Origin: Delftia tsuruhatensis
GTDB taxonomy: Bacteria; Pseudomonadota; Gammaproteobacteria; Burkholderiales; Burkholderiaceae_C
Assembly: GCF_903815225.1 (NCBI RefSeq)
Contig: NZ_LR813084.1
Location: forward strand, 4,922,001-4,986,000
Reading direction: 5' to 3'
Length of the DNA stretch: 64,000 nucleotides
In this document: positions 44,635 to 52,876 of the stretch, piece after piece
Layout: each line of letters begins with the position of its first letter
Position numbering within the stretch: the first letter of the stretch is position 1
Program-made: the position numbers and the translations under genes
Notes under the pieces: model-generated
The model's database searches: none
What the model was told of the DNA's origin: nothing
The model's input: the letters and a program-made list of their open reading frames with translations, nothing else

Positions 44635-45756
44635 ATGAGCACACGATTGCCCCAATGGCCCACCGGCGCCTCCTCCCCTCAACGCACTGCCGAAGTCGCG
44701 CCCGCTGCCTGGATCCTGGAGGACCCGGCGTCGCAGGCCCTGCTCAGGACCATGGAGCAGGTGGCCGCCAGCGAGGCCGGCGTGCTCATCCTCGGAGACA
44801 GCGGCGCCGACAAGGAGATGGTGGCCCGCCACATCCACCGGCTCAGCCCGCGCCGTGACGGCCCCTTCGTCGCCGTCAACTGCGGCGCCCTGTCCGAGAC
44901 CCTCATCAACGCCGAACTCTTCGGCCATGAAAGCGGCGCGCTGACGGGTGCGTTCGGCAGCCTGCCGGGCCGCTTCGAGGATGCCCACGGCGGCACGCTG
45001 CTGCTCGACGAGATCGACGACCTGCCGCTGCACATCCAGAGCAAGCTGGTGCGCGTGCTGCAGGACAAGGCGGTCACGCGCATCGGGGCCAGCCAGCGCA
45101 CGCCCGCCGATGTGCGCGTGCTCGCCGCCAGCAACGCCCCCCTGCTGACCAAGGTCGCGGCCCGGCGCTTTCGGGAGGACCTGTACTACCTGCTCGACGT
45201 GGTCACCCTGGCCATGCCGCCACTGCGCCAGCGACCGGCCGACATCCTGCCGCTGGCCCGCCACTTCATCGCCAGCTACTGCCAGCGCATGCGCTACGCG
45301 CCCATGGCGCTCAGCCCGGACGCACAGCGCAAGCTGCTGGAACACGACTGGCCCGGCAACAGCCGCGAGCTGGAGAACGTCATCCACCGCAGCCTGCTGC
45401 TCACCCAGGGCGTGCACATCGGCGCCGGCGACCTGCACATCGCCAGCAGCCAGGCGGAGCCCGAGCCGGCCGCCTCGGACGAGGCCGCGCACAACGCCCA
45501 GGCCGCAGCCGCCGAGCTGGCCCTGGCCGATGCGCTGGACAGCCTGTGCGACATCCACGCGCAAGGCCTGGAGCAGCATGTGCTCAACGCCCTGCTGCTC
45601 AAGGCCTGGCAGCGCAACCGGGGCAACCAGGTGCAGACCGCGCGCCAGCTGGGCATCAGCCGCAGCGTGGTGCGGGCGCGGCTGCAGCGCCTGGGCGAGC
45701 TGCCCGGCGGCGACGGCACGATTTCATCCCTTTCCCCTTTTCCGGAGCCCCCATGA
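44635..45756 (+). CDS. sfnR: Sigma-54 dependent activator, SfnR-like, with altered Walker A
   Basis: A 373-residue single-component enhancer-binding protein without receiver domain: AAA+ domain about 27-265 and a Fis-type helix-turn-helix at 318-360 ([11 protein letters not shown], then A-R-Q-L-G-I-S-R). The sigma-54 contact loop reads G-A-L-T-G-A (101-106) where G-A-F-T-G-A is usual. Walker B L-L-L-D-E-I is intact. The Walker A reads G-D-S-G-A-D-K-E (54-61): Asp59 stands where Gly precedes the Lys in family members. SfnR activates dimethylsulfone genes in Pseudomonas putida; here it sits between the oxygenases. Its end overlaps ssuD (ATGA). Confidence 0.88.
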   Translation: MSTRLPQWPTGASSPQRTAEVAPAAWILEDPASQALLRTMEQVAASEAGVLILGDSGADKEMVARHIHRLSPRRDGPFVAVNCGALSETLINAELFGHESGALTGAFGSLPGRFEDAHGGTLLLDEIDDLPLHIQSKLVRVLQDKAVTRIGASQRTPADVRVLAASNAPLLTKVAARRFREDLYYLLDVVTLAMPPLRQRPADILPLARHFIASYCQRMRYAPMALSPDAQRKLLEHDWPGNSRELENVIHRSLLLTQGVHIGAGDLHIASSQAEPEPAASDEAAHNAQAAAAELALADALDSLCDIHAQGLEQHVLNALLLKAWQRNRGNQVQTARQLGISRSVVRARLQRLGELPGGDGTISSLSPFPEPP

Positions 45757-46907
45757 CCGCAGCTTCCTCCGCATCGCCCGAGATCTTCTGGTTCCTGCCC
45801 ACCTCGGGCGACACGCGCTACCTGGGCACCTCGGATTTCGGCCGCGCGCCCACCAATGCCTACATGCGCCAGATCGCCGTCACGGCCGAGCAGCTGGGCT
45901 ACGACGGCCTGCTGATCCCCACCGGCAGCTCCTGCCTGGACCCCTGGGTGGTGGCCTCCAGCCTGGTGCCTGTCACCCAGCGCATCAAGCTGCTGGTGGC
46001 CCTGCGCACCTCGCTGGGCGCCCCCGTCTCCAGCGCCCGCCAGGCCGCAACGCTGGACCAGGCGCTGGGCGGGCGGCTGCTGCTCAACGTGGTGCCCGGC
46101 GGCGATGCCACCGAGCTGGCCGCCGACGGCGTATTCCTGGACCACGACGAACGCTATGCCTACGCCGATGAATTCCTCACCATCTGGCGCCGGCTGCTGT
46201 CGGGCGAGACCGTGGACCTGGACGGCAAGTACTTCAAGGTGCGGGGCGGACGCAACTTCTTCGAGCCCGTGCAAAAGCCGCACCCGCCGCTGTACTTCGG
46301 CGGCTCGTCGGACGCCGCCCACGACCTGGCCGCGCGCCAGGTCGATGCCTACCTCACCTGGGGCGAGCCGCCGGCCGCCGTGGGCGAGAAGTTCGCCGAC
46401 ATCCGCCGGCGCGCCGCGTCGCAGGGGCGCCAGGTGAAGCTGGGTGTACGCCTGCACGTCATCGTGCGCGAAACCGGCGCGGAGGCCTGGGCCGACGCCG
46501 AGCGCCTGATCAGCAAGCTCACCGACGAGGACATCGCCCGCGCCCAGGCCGGCTATGCGCGCATGGACTCCGTGGGCCAGTCGCGCATGGCCGCGCTGCA
46601 CGGCGGGCGGCGCGACCGGCTGGAAGTCTCGCCCAACCTCTGGGCCGGCGTGGGCCTGGTGCGCGGTGGCGCCGGCACGGCCCTGGTCGGCGATGCCGCC
46701 ACCGTGGCCGAGCGGCTGCGCGAGTACGTGGAGCTGGGCGCCGACACCTTCGTGCTGTCCGGCTACCCGCACCTGGAGGAATCCATCCGCTTCGCCGAGC
46801 TGGTGTTCCCGCTGCTCGGCAAGCCTCCCGTCACCGTCAGCGACCAGGCGCAGACCGGCGGTGCCTTCGACATCCGCAGCATCCGGCAAAAGGCATCCGC
46901 ATCGTGA
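45753..46907 (+). CDS. ssuD: FMNH2-dependent alkanesulfonate monooxygenase
   Basis: A 384-residue luciferase-like enzyme that cleaves alkanesulfonates to an aldehyde and sulfite. [31 protein letters not shown], and [11 protein letters not shown] are SsuD marks; [11 protein letters not shown] lies near residue 305. MsuD, active on methanesulfonate, is equally similar and cannot be excluded. It is coupled to sfnR. No ssuABC transporter genes follow, so the sulfonate must enter by another route. Confidence 0.9.
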   Translation: MTAASSASPEIFWFLPTSGDTRYLGTSDFGRAPTNAYMRQIAVTAEQLGYDGLLIPTGSSCLDPWVVASSLVPVTQRIKLLVALRTSLGAPVSSARQAATLDQALGGRLLLNVVPGGDATELAADGVFLDHDERYAYADEFLTIWRRLLSGETVDLDGKYFKVRGGRNFFEPVQKPHPPLYFGGSSDAAHDLAARQVDAYLTWGEPPAAVGEKFADIRRRAASQGRQVKLGVRLHVIVRETGAEAWADAERLISKLTDEDIARAQAGYARMDSVGQSRMAALHGGRRDRLEVSPNLWAGVGLVRGGAGTALVGDAATVAERLREYVELGADTFVLSGYPHLEESIRFAELVFPLLGKPPVTVSDQAQTGGAFDIRSIRQKASAS

Positions 46908-47192
46908 ACAACCGCGTGAACCTCCCCATCGTCGACATGCGCTGCCACCCGGCAACGCAGCCCATGCCACGGCGCGCTGGCTCAACCGGCGTGTCGGAAC
47001 GCGCGGCGGTTGCAGGGCCTGGACGCCTGCGCCTGCCTTCCCGGGGGGCATGAGAATTTGCCAAACCCGGAGATGCAGAAAATCAATCATTGCAGTGCAG
47101 CAATCGGTAACCATGGCGATGGAACTGCGCGCACCGCACTCTGTCCTACGTGCAGGCCCGATTTTCGCTTCAGCAACGACGGAACTTCGGCT
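46908..47192. other. Gap between ssuD and rpoH, promoter region only
   Basis: No gene was recognised. The stretch ends the sulfur locus and should contain the rpoH promoters. A short ATTGC/GCAAT repeat (47089-47104) is the only structure seen before the CIRCE element. Confidence 0.5.
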
Positions 47193-47219
47193 TTAGCACT
47201 CGATCCCAACGAGTGCTAA
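47193..47219. promoter_or_regulatory. CIRCE element (HrcA operator) upstream of rpoH
   Basis: TTAGCACTC-(9)-GAGTGCTAA matches the CIRCE consensus at every one of its 18 defined positions with the standard nine-base spacer. CIRCE is bound by the heat-labile repressor HrcA and normally lies before groESL or dnaK. Here it ends 30 bases before the rpoH start codon chosen. Confidence 0.95.
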
Positions 47220-47249
47220 CATGAAGGTATGGAAGAAAGGAACTCTGCA

Positions 47250-48191
47250 ATGACAAATGCCTCCGGCTCCATTGCGACCACCTTGGCGCCCGCTAACCCC
47301 TGGTCCCTGGTGCCGCCTCTGGGCAACCTGGATGCCTATATTTCCGCGGTCAACCGCCTGCCCATGCTCACCCTCGAGGAAGAGCAGGACTACGCCCGCA
47401 AGCTCAAGGAACACAACGACCTGGACGCCGCGGGGCGGCTGGTGATGTCCCACCTGCGCCTGGTGGTGTCCATCTCGCGCCAGTACCTGGGCTATGGTCT
47501 GCCCCACGGCGACCTGATCCAGGAGGGCAATGTCGGCCTGATGAAGGCCGTCAAGCGCTTCGATCCCGACCAGAACGTGCGTCTGGTGAGCTACGCCATG
47601 CACTGGATCAAGGCCGAGATCCACGAATACATCCTCAAGAACTGGCGCATGGTCAAGGTCGCCACGACCAAGGCCCAGCGCAAGCTGTTCTTCAACCTGC
47701 GCTCCATGAAGCAGGGCCTGAAGTCCGACGCCGCGATGGCCGAGGACGGCATGCTGCGCGACACGCTGACCTCCGGCGAGATCGACGCCGTGGCCGAGAA
47801 GCTCAACGTCAAGCGCGAAGAGGTCATGGAGATGGAAACGCGCCTGGCCGGCGGCGACGTGCTGCTGGACCCCTCGCCCGGCGACGATGGCGAGCAGGCC
47901 TTCGGCCCCATCGCCTATCTGGCAGACGGCGCGCACGAGCCGACGGCCATGATCGAATCGCGTCAGCGTGACCACCTGGCCACGGACGGCATCGCCATGG
48001 CCCTGGATGCGCTGGACGACCGCAGCCGCCGCATCGTCGAGGAGCGCTGGCTCAAGGTCAACGACGACGGCTCGGGCGGCATGACGCTGCATGAGTTGGC
48101 GGCCGAGTACGGCGTCAGCGCCGAACGCATCCGCCAGATCGAGGTGGCCGCCATGAAGAAGATGAAGAAGGCCCTGGCCGAATTCGCATGA
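47250..48191 (+). CDS. rpoH: RNA polymerase heat-shock sigma factor RpoH
   Basis: A sigma-70 family factor of 313 residues. Region 2 contains L-I-Q-E-G-N-V-G-L-M-K-A-V-K-R-F-D-P, the RpoH box is A-Q-R-K-L-F-F-N-L-R near 137-146, and region 4 has L-A-A-E-Y-G-V-S-A-E-R-I-R-Q-I-E at the end. The ATG at 47250 follows a gaaagga site; an upstream in-frame ATG at 47229 would add seven residues and leaves less room after CIRCE. It directs transcription of chaperone and protease genes after heat shock. A terminator follows. Confidence 0.95.
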   Translation: MTNASGSIATTLAPANPWSLVPPLGNLDAYISAVNRLPMLTLEEEQDYARKLKEHNDLDAAGRLVMSHLRLVVSISRQYLGYGLPHGDLIQEGNVGLMKAVKRFDPDQNVRLVSYAMHWIKAEIHEYILKNWRMVKVATTKAQRKLFFNLRSMKQGLKSDAAMAEDGMLRDTLTSGEIDAVAEKLNVKREEVMEMETRLAGGDVLLDPSPGDDGEQAFGPIAYLADGAHEPTAMIESRQRDHLATDGIAMALDALDDRSRRIVEERWLKVNDDGSGGMTLHELAAEYGVSAERIRQIEVAAMKKMKKALAEFA

Positions 48192-48219
48192 CGGCGCCGA
48201 CCGACAAGGCAGGGACCAC

Positions 48220-48246
48220 GAAACCCGGATAATCTCCGGGTTTTTT
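48220..48246 (+). terminator. Terminator after rpoH
   Basis: AAACCCGGA-taatc-TCCGGGTTTTTT, perfect stem with T-run. Confidence 0.88.
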
Positions 48247-48279
48247 ATTGCCTGCCGCTTTCGCTCCTCACCGCACTCC

Positions 48280-49260
48280 ATGCCCGCCAGCGCCTTCTCG
48301 TCAGTACGCCGTCTTTTCGCAGCCGCCCTGGCCTCGGCCCTGCTGCCCTGCGCCGCCATGGCAGGCGATGCCTGGCCCAGCCGGCCGCTGCACCTGATCG
48401 TGGGCTTTCCCGCCGGCTCCTCGCCCGACCTCACGGCGCGCGCGCTGGCCGAGCCGCTGGAAAAGCGCCTGGGCCAGCCTGTCATCGTCGAGAACAAGGT
48501 GGGTGCGGGCGGCAACATCGCGGGCGAGCAGGTGGCGCGGGCGCGCGACGGCCATACCTTCAGCGTCATGATCAACGGCAACATGACGATTGCCCGGCTG
48601 CTCAACCCCGCCGTGCGCTACGACCCCGTCAAGGACCTGCAGCCGGTCAGCCTGATCGGCGTGGCACCGCTGGTGCTGGTGGCGCCCGCCGGCGCCGCCG
48701 AGGGCCGGGCCTTCCTGGAGGCGGCCGCGCAGGCGGGCAATCGCTGGAGCTACGGCTCCCCCGGCGTCGGCACCGTGGGCCACCTGGGCATGGAACTGCT
48801 CAAGAGCCGTTCCGCGCTCAGGCCCGAACACATTCCCTACCCCGGCTATCCGCAGGTCTTCAATGCCCTCCAGGGCGGCGACCTTCAGTTGTCCATGCTG
48901 CCGCCCGCGCTGGCCATGGCCCAGGTCCAGGCCGGCAAGCTGCGCGGCGTGGCCGTCACCTCGGCCGCGCGCAGCCCTCTGGCACCGGGCCTGCCCAGCC
49001 TCAAGGAACTGGGCGTGGGCGATTTCGACCTGGAGATATGGAACGCCGTGGCCGCCCCCAGGGCCATGCCCGCGGCCCATGTGCAGAAACTGGCTGAAGC
49101 GGTGGGCGAGATCGTGCGCTCACCGGAGATGCGCGCGCGCCTGGCGGCCCAGGGCTGGCAGGCCGTGGGCAGCTCGCCCGAGGGCCTGGCCCTGCGCATA
49201 CGCCAGGACGTGACGGCGCTGGGCCGCATCATCCGCGAGCAGGGCATACGCGCCTGGTGA
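48280..49260 (+). CDS. Bug/TctC family periplasmic solute-binding protein
   Basis: A 326-residue Bug protein: signal peptide to about residue 28 (A-A-M-A), W-P-S-R-P-L-H-L-I-V-G-F-P-A-G-S-S-P-D, E-N-K-V-G-A-G-G-N-I-A-G and Y-G-S-P-G-V-G-T. The ligand is unknown. It ends seven bases before the sterol-desaturase-like gene and may share its transcript, though binding proteins are not usual partners of lipid enzymes. No tripartite transporter genes are in sight. Confidence 0.88.
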   Translation: MPASAFSSVRRLFAAALASALLPCAAMAGDAWPSRPLHLIVGFPAGSSPDLTARALAEPLEKRLGQPVIVENKVGAGGNIAGEQVARARDGHTFSVMINGNMTIARLLNPAVRYDPVKDLQPVSLIGVAPLVLVAPAGAAEGRAFLEAAAQAGNRWSYGSPGVGTVGHLGMELLKSRSALRPEHIPYPGYPQVFNALQGGDLQLSMLPPALAMAQVQAGKLRGVAVTSAARSPLAPGLPSLKELGVGDFDLEIWNAVAAPRAMPAAHVQKLAEAVGEIVRSPEMRARLAAQGWQAVGSSPEGLALRIRQDVTALGRIIREQGIRAW

Positions 49261-49267
49261 CACCCCC

Positions 49268-50011
49268 ATGACCGCTGCCCAAGCCTTCACCGAACTCGAC
49301 GCCTGGCAGGTCATGGCCTGGGGACTGGCCTTCTTCGGCACGTTGTACCTGGCAGGCGGCTGGGGCATGTCGGCGCTCACGCGCGGCCTGCAGCGCCACG
49401 GCGTGGGCCATGTGCTGGACACGCGGCCGCTCAAGCCCGACCAGTTGCGCCGTGAATGGCGGCAGTCGCTGCATTCGGTGCTGATCTTCGGCATCGGCAT
49501 GGTCGTCCCCTGGGGCTTGCTGCAACTGGGCTGGGCGCGCCTCGAACCCGATGCAGGCCCCTGGCGCATCGCGGCCGAGATCGTGGTGCTGCTGATCTGG
49601 AACGACGTGCATTTCTGGATCAACCACCGCCTGCTGCACACGCGGCTGCTGGGGCGTTTTCACGGCGACCACCACCGCTCGGTGGTGACCACGCCATGGT
49701 CCACCTACAGCTTCCATCCCATCGAGGCGCTGATGCTGGGCAACGTCATCCTGCTGCCCATGGTGGTGCACGACTTCAGCTTCTGGTCGCTGGCCTCGGT
49801 GCCCGTGCTCAGCCTGCTGCTCAACGTCATCGGCCACTCCAACTACGACTTCTTCCCGCAGGTGCCGGACACGCATGCGCTGGCGGCCAGCCGCCGCCAC
49901 CATCTGCACCATGCACGGCCCAACGGCAACTACGGCTTCGCCCTGGCCTTCATGGACCGGCTGATGGGGACACGCGTCGCCCTGCCCGCCACGGCACGCA
50001 GCAGGCCCTGA
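49268..50011 (+). CDS. Sterol desaturase/fatty acid hydroxylase family protein
   Basis: A 247-residue integral membrane diiron enzyme with about four helices. The histidine clusters are H-F-W-I-N-H-R-L-L-H (H-x4-H-x3-H, near residues 117-126), H-G-D-H-H (near 133-137), and H-H-L-H-H (near 212-216). Such enzymes hydroxylate or desaturate lipid chains or ring compounds with O2. It opens a four-gene cassette with two more oxygen-dependent lipid enzymes. The substrate is unknown. Confidence 0.85.
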   Translation: MTAAQAFTELDAWQVMAWGLAFFGTLYLAGGWGMSALTRGLQRHGVGHVLDTRPLKPDQLRREWRQSLHSVLIFGIGMVVPWGLLQLGWARLEPDAGPWRIAAEIVVLLIWNDVHFWINHRLLHTRLLGRFHGDHHRSVVTTPWSTYSFHPIEALMLGNVILLPMVVHDFSFWSLASVPVLSLLLNVIGHSNYDFFPQVPDTHALAASRRHHLHHARPNGNYGFALAFMDRLMGTRVALPATARSRP

Positions 50012-50935
50012 ATGCGTCCACACGCACGCCATGCCCTGCCCCGCCTGCGCCACTGGCGCGATCTCCAGTCGCTGGTGTACATGGCGGCACTGCCGCTGCT
50101 GGTCTGGTGGCAATGGCGCCATGGCTGGAATCCCTGGCTCTACGGCATCGAACTGTTCCTGACCCTGGGCGTGGGCGTCATACACCACAACCACACGCAC
50201 CTGCGCATGTGGCGCGGGCGCCGGGCCAACCGCCTCACCGACTATTGGCTCACGCTGCTGCAAGGCCATCCGACCTTTGTCTTCTGGCCGGCCCATGTGG
50301 CCAACCACCATCGCTTCCGCCACGGGCCGCGCGATGTCGCGCGCACCTACCGCTTCGGCGGCGACCACAACCATCTGATCGGCTATCTGGTGCACCCGGT
50401 GCAGGCCGCCTGGGTGCTGTACCCGCTGTTCCTGCGCTGGCTGGGGCAGTTGCGACGCCACTGGCCCGGAGCGTTCCGCTACTGCATGGGCCAGTACCTG
50501 CTGTGGCTGGGCAGCTGGGCCCTGCTGCTGTCCATCGACTGGCAAAAATCCTTGCTGCTGGTGATCATTCCGCAACTGCACGGCCTGCACTGGCTGCTGG
50601 CCACCAACTACCTGCAACACGCCCATGCCGATGGTCGCCCGCTGACACGCAGCCAGCGGCTGGACCCCGCCACCGCACTGAACTACGCGCGCAATTTCGA
50701 GGGCTGGGTCAATCCGCTGCTGTTCAACATCGGGCTGCACACGGCCCACCATGAGCAGCCCCAGGCACACTGGTCCGATCTCACTCGGCTGCACCGCGAG
50801 CAGTACCGGCGGCGCGTGGCTGCGGAGCTCAACGAAGGCGGGCTGCTGCCCTACATGGCACGCGTCTTCGTGCTCGGTACGATCTGGCCCCCGGCGCGCA
50901 CGCGTGCGCAGATGCCCGCAGACACTCTGGACTGA
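50012..50935 (+). CDS. Membrane fatty acid desaturase
   Basis: A 307-residue membrane desaturase. The three histidine boxes are H-H-N-H-T-H (near 58-63), H-V-A-N-H-H-R-F-R-H (near 94-103) and H-T-A-H-H-E (near 245-250), the diiron ligands of acyl-lipid or acyl-ACP/CoA desaturases; about four hydrophobic segments lie between. The ATG directly follows the previous stop. With the hydroxylase upstream and the ketosynthase fusion downstream it suggests building of a modified acyl chain. Confidence 0.87.
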   Translation: MRPHARHALPRLRHWRDLQSLVYMAALPLLVWWQWRHGWNPWLYGIELFLTLGVGVIHHNHTHLRMWRGRRANRLTDYWLTLLQGHPTFVFWPAHVANHHRFRHGPRDVARTYRFGGDHNHLIGYLVHPVQAAWVLYPLFLRWLGQLRRHWPGAFRYCMGQYLLWLGSWALLLSIDWQKSLLLVIIPQLHGLHWLLATNYLQHAHADGRPLTRSQRLDPATALNYARNFEGWVNPLLFNIGLHTAHHEQPQAHWSDLTRLHREQYRRRVAAELNEGGLLPYMARVFVLGTIWPPARTRAQMPADTLD

Positions 50936-50941
50936 GAACAC

Positions 50942-52876
50942 ATGCCCATTGCCTATTCCAACGTCTACCTGCACTCCGCCGGCATGTTCCTGCCCGGCGA
51001 TCCCGTCGACAACGCGGGCATGGACGCCCATGTGGCGCCGTTGAACCGCCTGTCCGAACGCATCAAGCGCCGCATCCTGGCCGAGAACGGCATACGCCAG
51101 CGCCACTACGCCATCGATGCCGAGGGGCGCACGATCCACAGCAATACGGCCATGGCGGCGAAGGCCGTCCAGGACTGCCTGTCGCAGGCCGGCAGCACCC
51201 TGGGCGACATCGGCTTTCTGGCCAGCGGCTCATCGGGCGGCGATGCGCTGATGCCCGGCTTCGCCAACATGATCCAGGGCGAGCTGGCCGCGCCGCCCAT
51301 GGAGACGCTGTCAGTGCACGGCGTCTGCGCGGCCAGCGTGGGCGCGCTGCAGGCCGCCGCCCAGGCCGTGGACCGTGCGCCAGCCAGCCTGGCCCTGGCC
51401 GTGGCCAGCGAGATGCCCTCGCGCCTGTTCAAGCGCTCGCGCTTCGCGGCCCAGGGCTACGACACGGATTTCGATGCCCACTTCCTGCGCTGGATGCTCT
51501 CCGATGGCGCAGGGGCGGTTCTGCTCGGCGGCCCCCGGGCACTGCCCGGATCGGCTGGACTGCGCCTGAAGCTGCGCTGGACGCATCTGCGCAGCTTCGC
51601 CGGCGACTACCCGGTCTGCATGCAGCTGGGCCTGACGCCCGACCGCTCCACCAGCCACCTGGACTTCGCGGCCTGGGGCGATGCCGAGGCCGCGGGCGCA
51701 CTGTCGCTGCGTCAGGACATCCGCCTGCTGCCGCACCTGTTCGACGTCTGCATCCACGAGTACGCTCACCTGGCGCATACGGGCTGGGTGCCCGCGCGCG
51801 GCATAGACCATTTCCTGTGCCACTACTCGTCGGAGCGCTTCATTCCCGTGGTGGAGGAGTTGCTGGGCAAGGCCCGGCTGTCCATCCCGCGCGAACGCTG
51901 GTGGAGCAACCTGGCCTGGCGCGGCAATACGGGCGCGGCCTCCATCTTCGTGATGCTGTCCGAGTTCCTGCGCACGCAGTCGGCACGCCTGAAGCACGGC
52001 GACACCGTGCTGTGCTTCATCCCCGAGTCGGGCCGCTTCACGGCAGGCTACATGCTGCTGGAGGTGGAGGACGAGGCCCTTGCCCGTACCCCGGACCCCA
52101 CGGCGCCGCGCGCGGCTGCGGCGGATGCTCCGGGCGCCGTGGACCTGCTGCCCGACGTATCCACCATCGCCCCGCCCCATGATCCAGGGCAGGCACCCGC
52201 CACGCTGGCCCCTCTGCTGACCGAGCTGGCCAGCCTCTGGCAGGACTACCGCTCGCGCGTGTGGCGCACGCCGCTGCTGCAACGCATCCGCACCGGCAGG
52301 CTGCAGACGACGGACTACGTACGCTGGATGAGCCACTGGGTTCCCCAGGTGCGAGAAGGCAGCCTGTGGATGCGCGAGGGCGCGGCTTCGCTGACCGGCG
52401 AGCACGCGGCGCTGGCCGCGCTGATCGACGTGCATGCGGGCGAGGAGCAGAACGACTTCCGCATCCTTCACCAGGACTACCTGAAGGCCGGTGGCACCGA
52501 GACCGATATCACGCGGCTGCGCCGCAACCCGGGCGGCGAGGCCCTCAACGCCTACCTGCATGGCCTGGCCGCCACGCCCAACCCCGTGGGGCTGCTGGGC
52601 GCCATCTACATCATCGAGGGCACGGGCCAGCGCATCGTCCCCAGCCTGCTGCCGCTGCTGCGCGCCAGCCTGCCGCTGCCGCCCGAGGCCTTTCGCTTCC
52701 TCGAATACCATGGCGCCAACGACGAGCACCATCTGGAGCGCTGGCTCATGGCCGTGCAGATGGTGATGGAGCTGGACAGCCAGGGCACGGCCGCACAGGC
52801 CATCGCGCGCACCGCGCGCCACACGGCGGCGCTGTACCTGATGCAGTTCGAGCACGTCATGCCCGAGGAGACCTGA
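50942..52876 (+). CDS. Ketosynthase III fused to heme-oxygenase-like diiron domain
   Basis: A 644-residue fusion. Residues 1-378 are a KAS III-type ketosynthase with Cys129 in V-H-G-V-C-A-A-S, His294 in F-L-C-H-Y-S and Asn329 in R-G-N-T-G-A, a complete Cys-His-Asn triad. A Pro/Ala-rich linker (380-425) leads to a helical domain of the heme-oxygenase-like diiron oxidase (iron-containing redox enzyme) type with candidate ligands Glu501/502, His510, Glu559, and the H-x3-D-x2-H set His590, Asp594, His597. UndA and CADD have this ligand layout. A plausible reading is chain condensation followed by oxidative cleavage or oxidation of the acyl product. The stop overlaps the next start. Confidence 0.82.
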   Translation: MPIAYSNVYLHSAGMFLPGDPVDNAGMDAHVAPLNRLSERIKRRILAENGIRQRHYAIDAEGRTIHSNTAMAAKAVQDCLSQAGSTLGDIGFLASGSSGGDALMPGFANMIQGELAAPPMETLSVHGVCAASVGALQAAAQAVDRAPASLALAVASEMPSRLFKRSRFAAQGYDTDFDAHFLRWMLSDGAGAVLLGGPRALPGSAGLRLKLRWTHLRSFAGDYPVCMQLGLTPDRSTSHLDFAAWGDAEAAGALSLRQDIRLLPHLFDVCIHEYAHLAHTGWVPARGIDHFLCHYSSERFIPVVEELLGKARLSIPRERWWSNLAWRGNTGAASIFVMLSEFLRTQSARLKHGDTVLCFIPESGRFTAGYMLLEVEDEALARTPDPTAPRAAAADAPGAVDLLPDVSTIAPPHDPGQAPATLAPLLTELASLWQDYRSRVWRTPLLQRIRTGRLQTTDYVRWMSHWVPQVREGSLWMREGAASLTGEHAALAALIDVHAGEEQNDFRILHQDYLKAGGTETDITRLRRNPGGEALNAYLHGLAATPNPVGLLGAIYIIEGTGQRIVPSLLPLLRASLPLPPEAFRFLEYHGANDEHHLERWLMAVQMVMELDSQGTAAQAIARTARHTAALYLMQFEHVMPEET

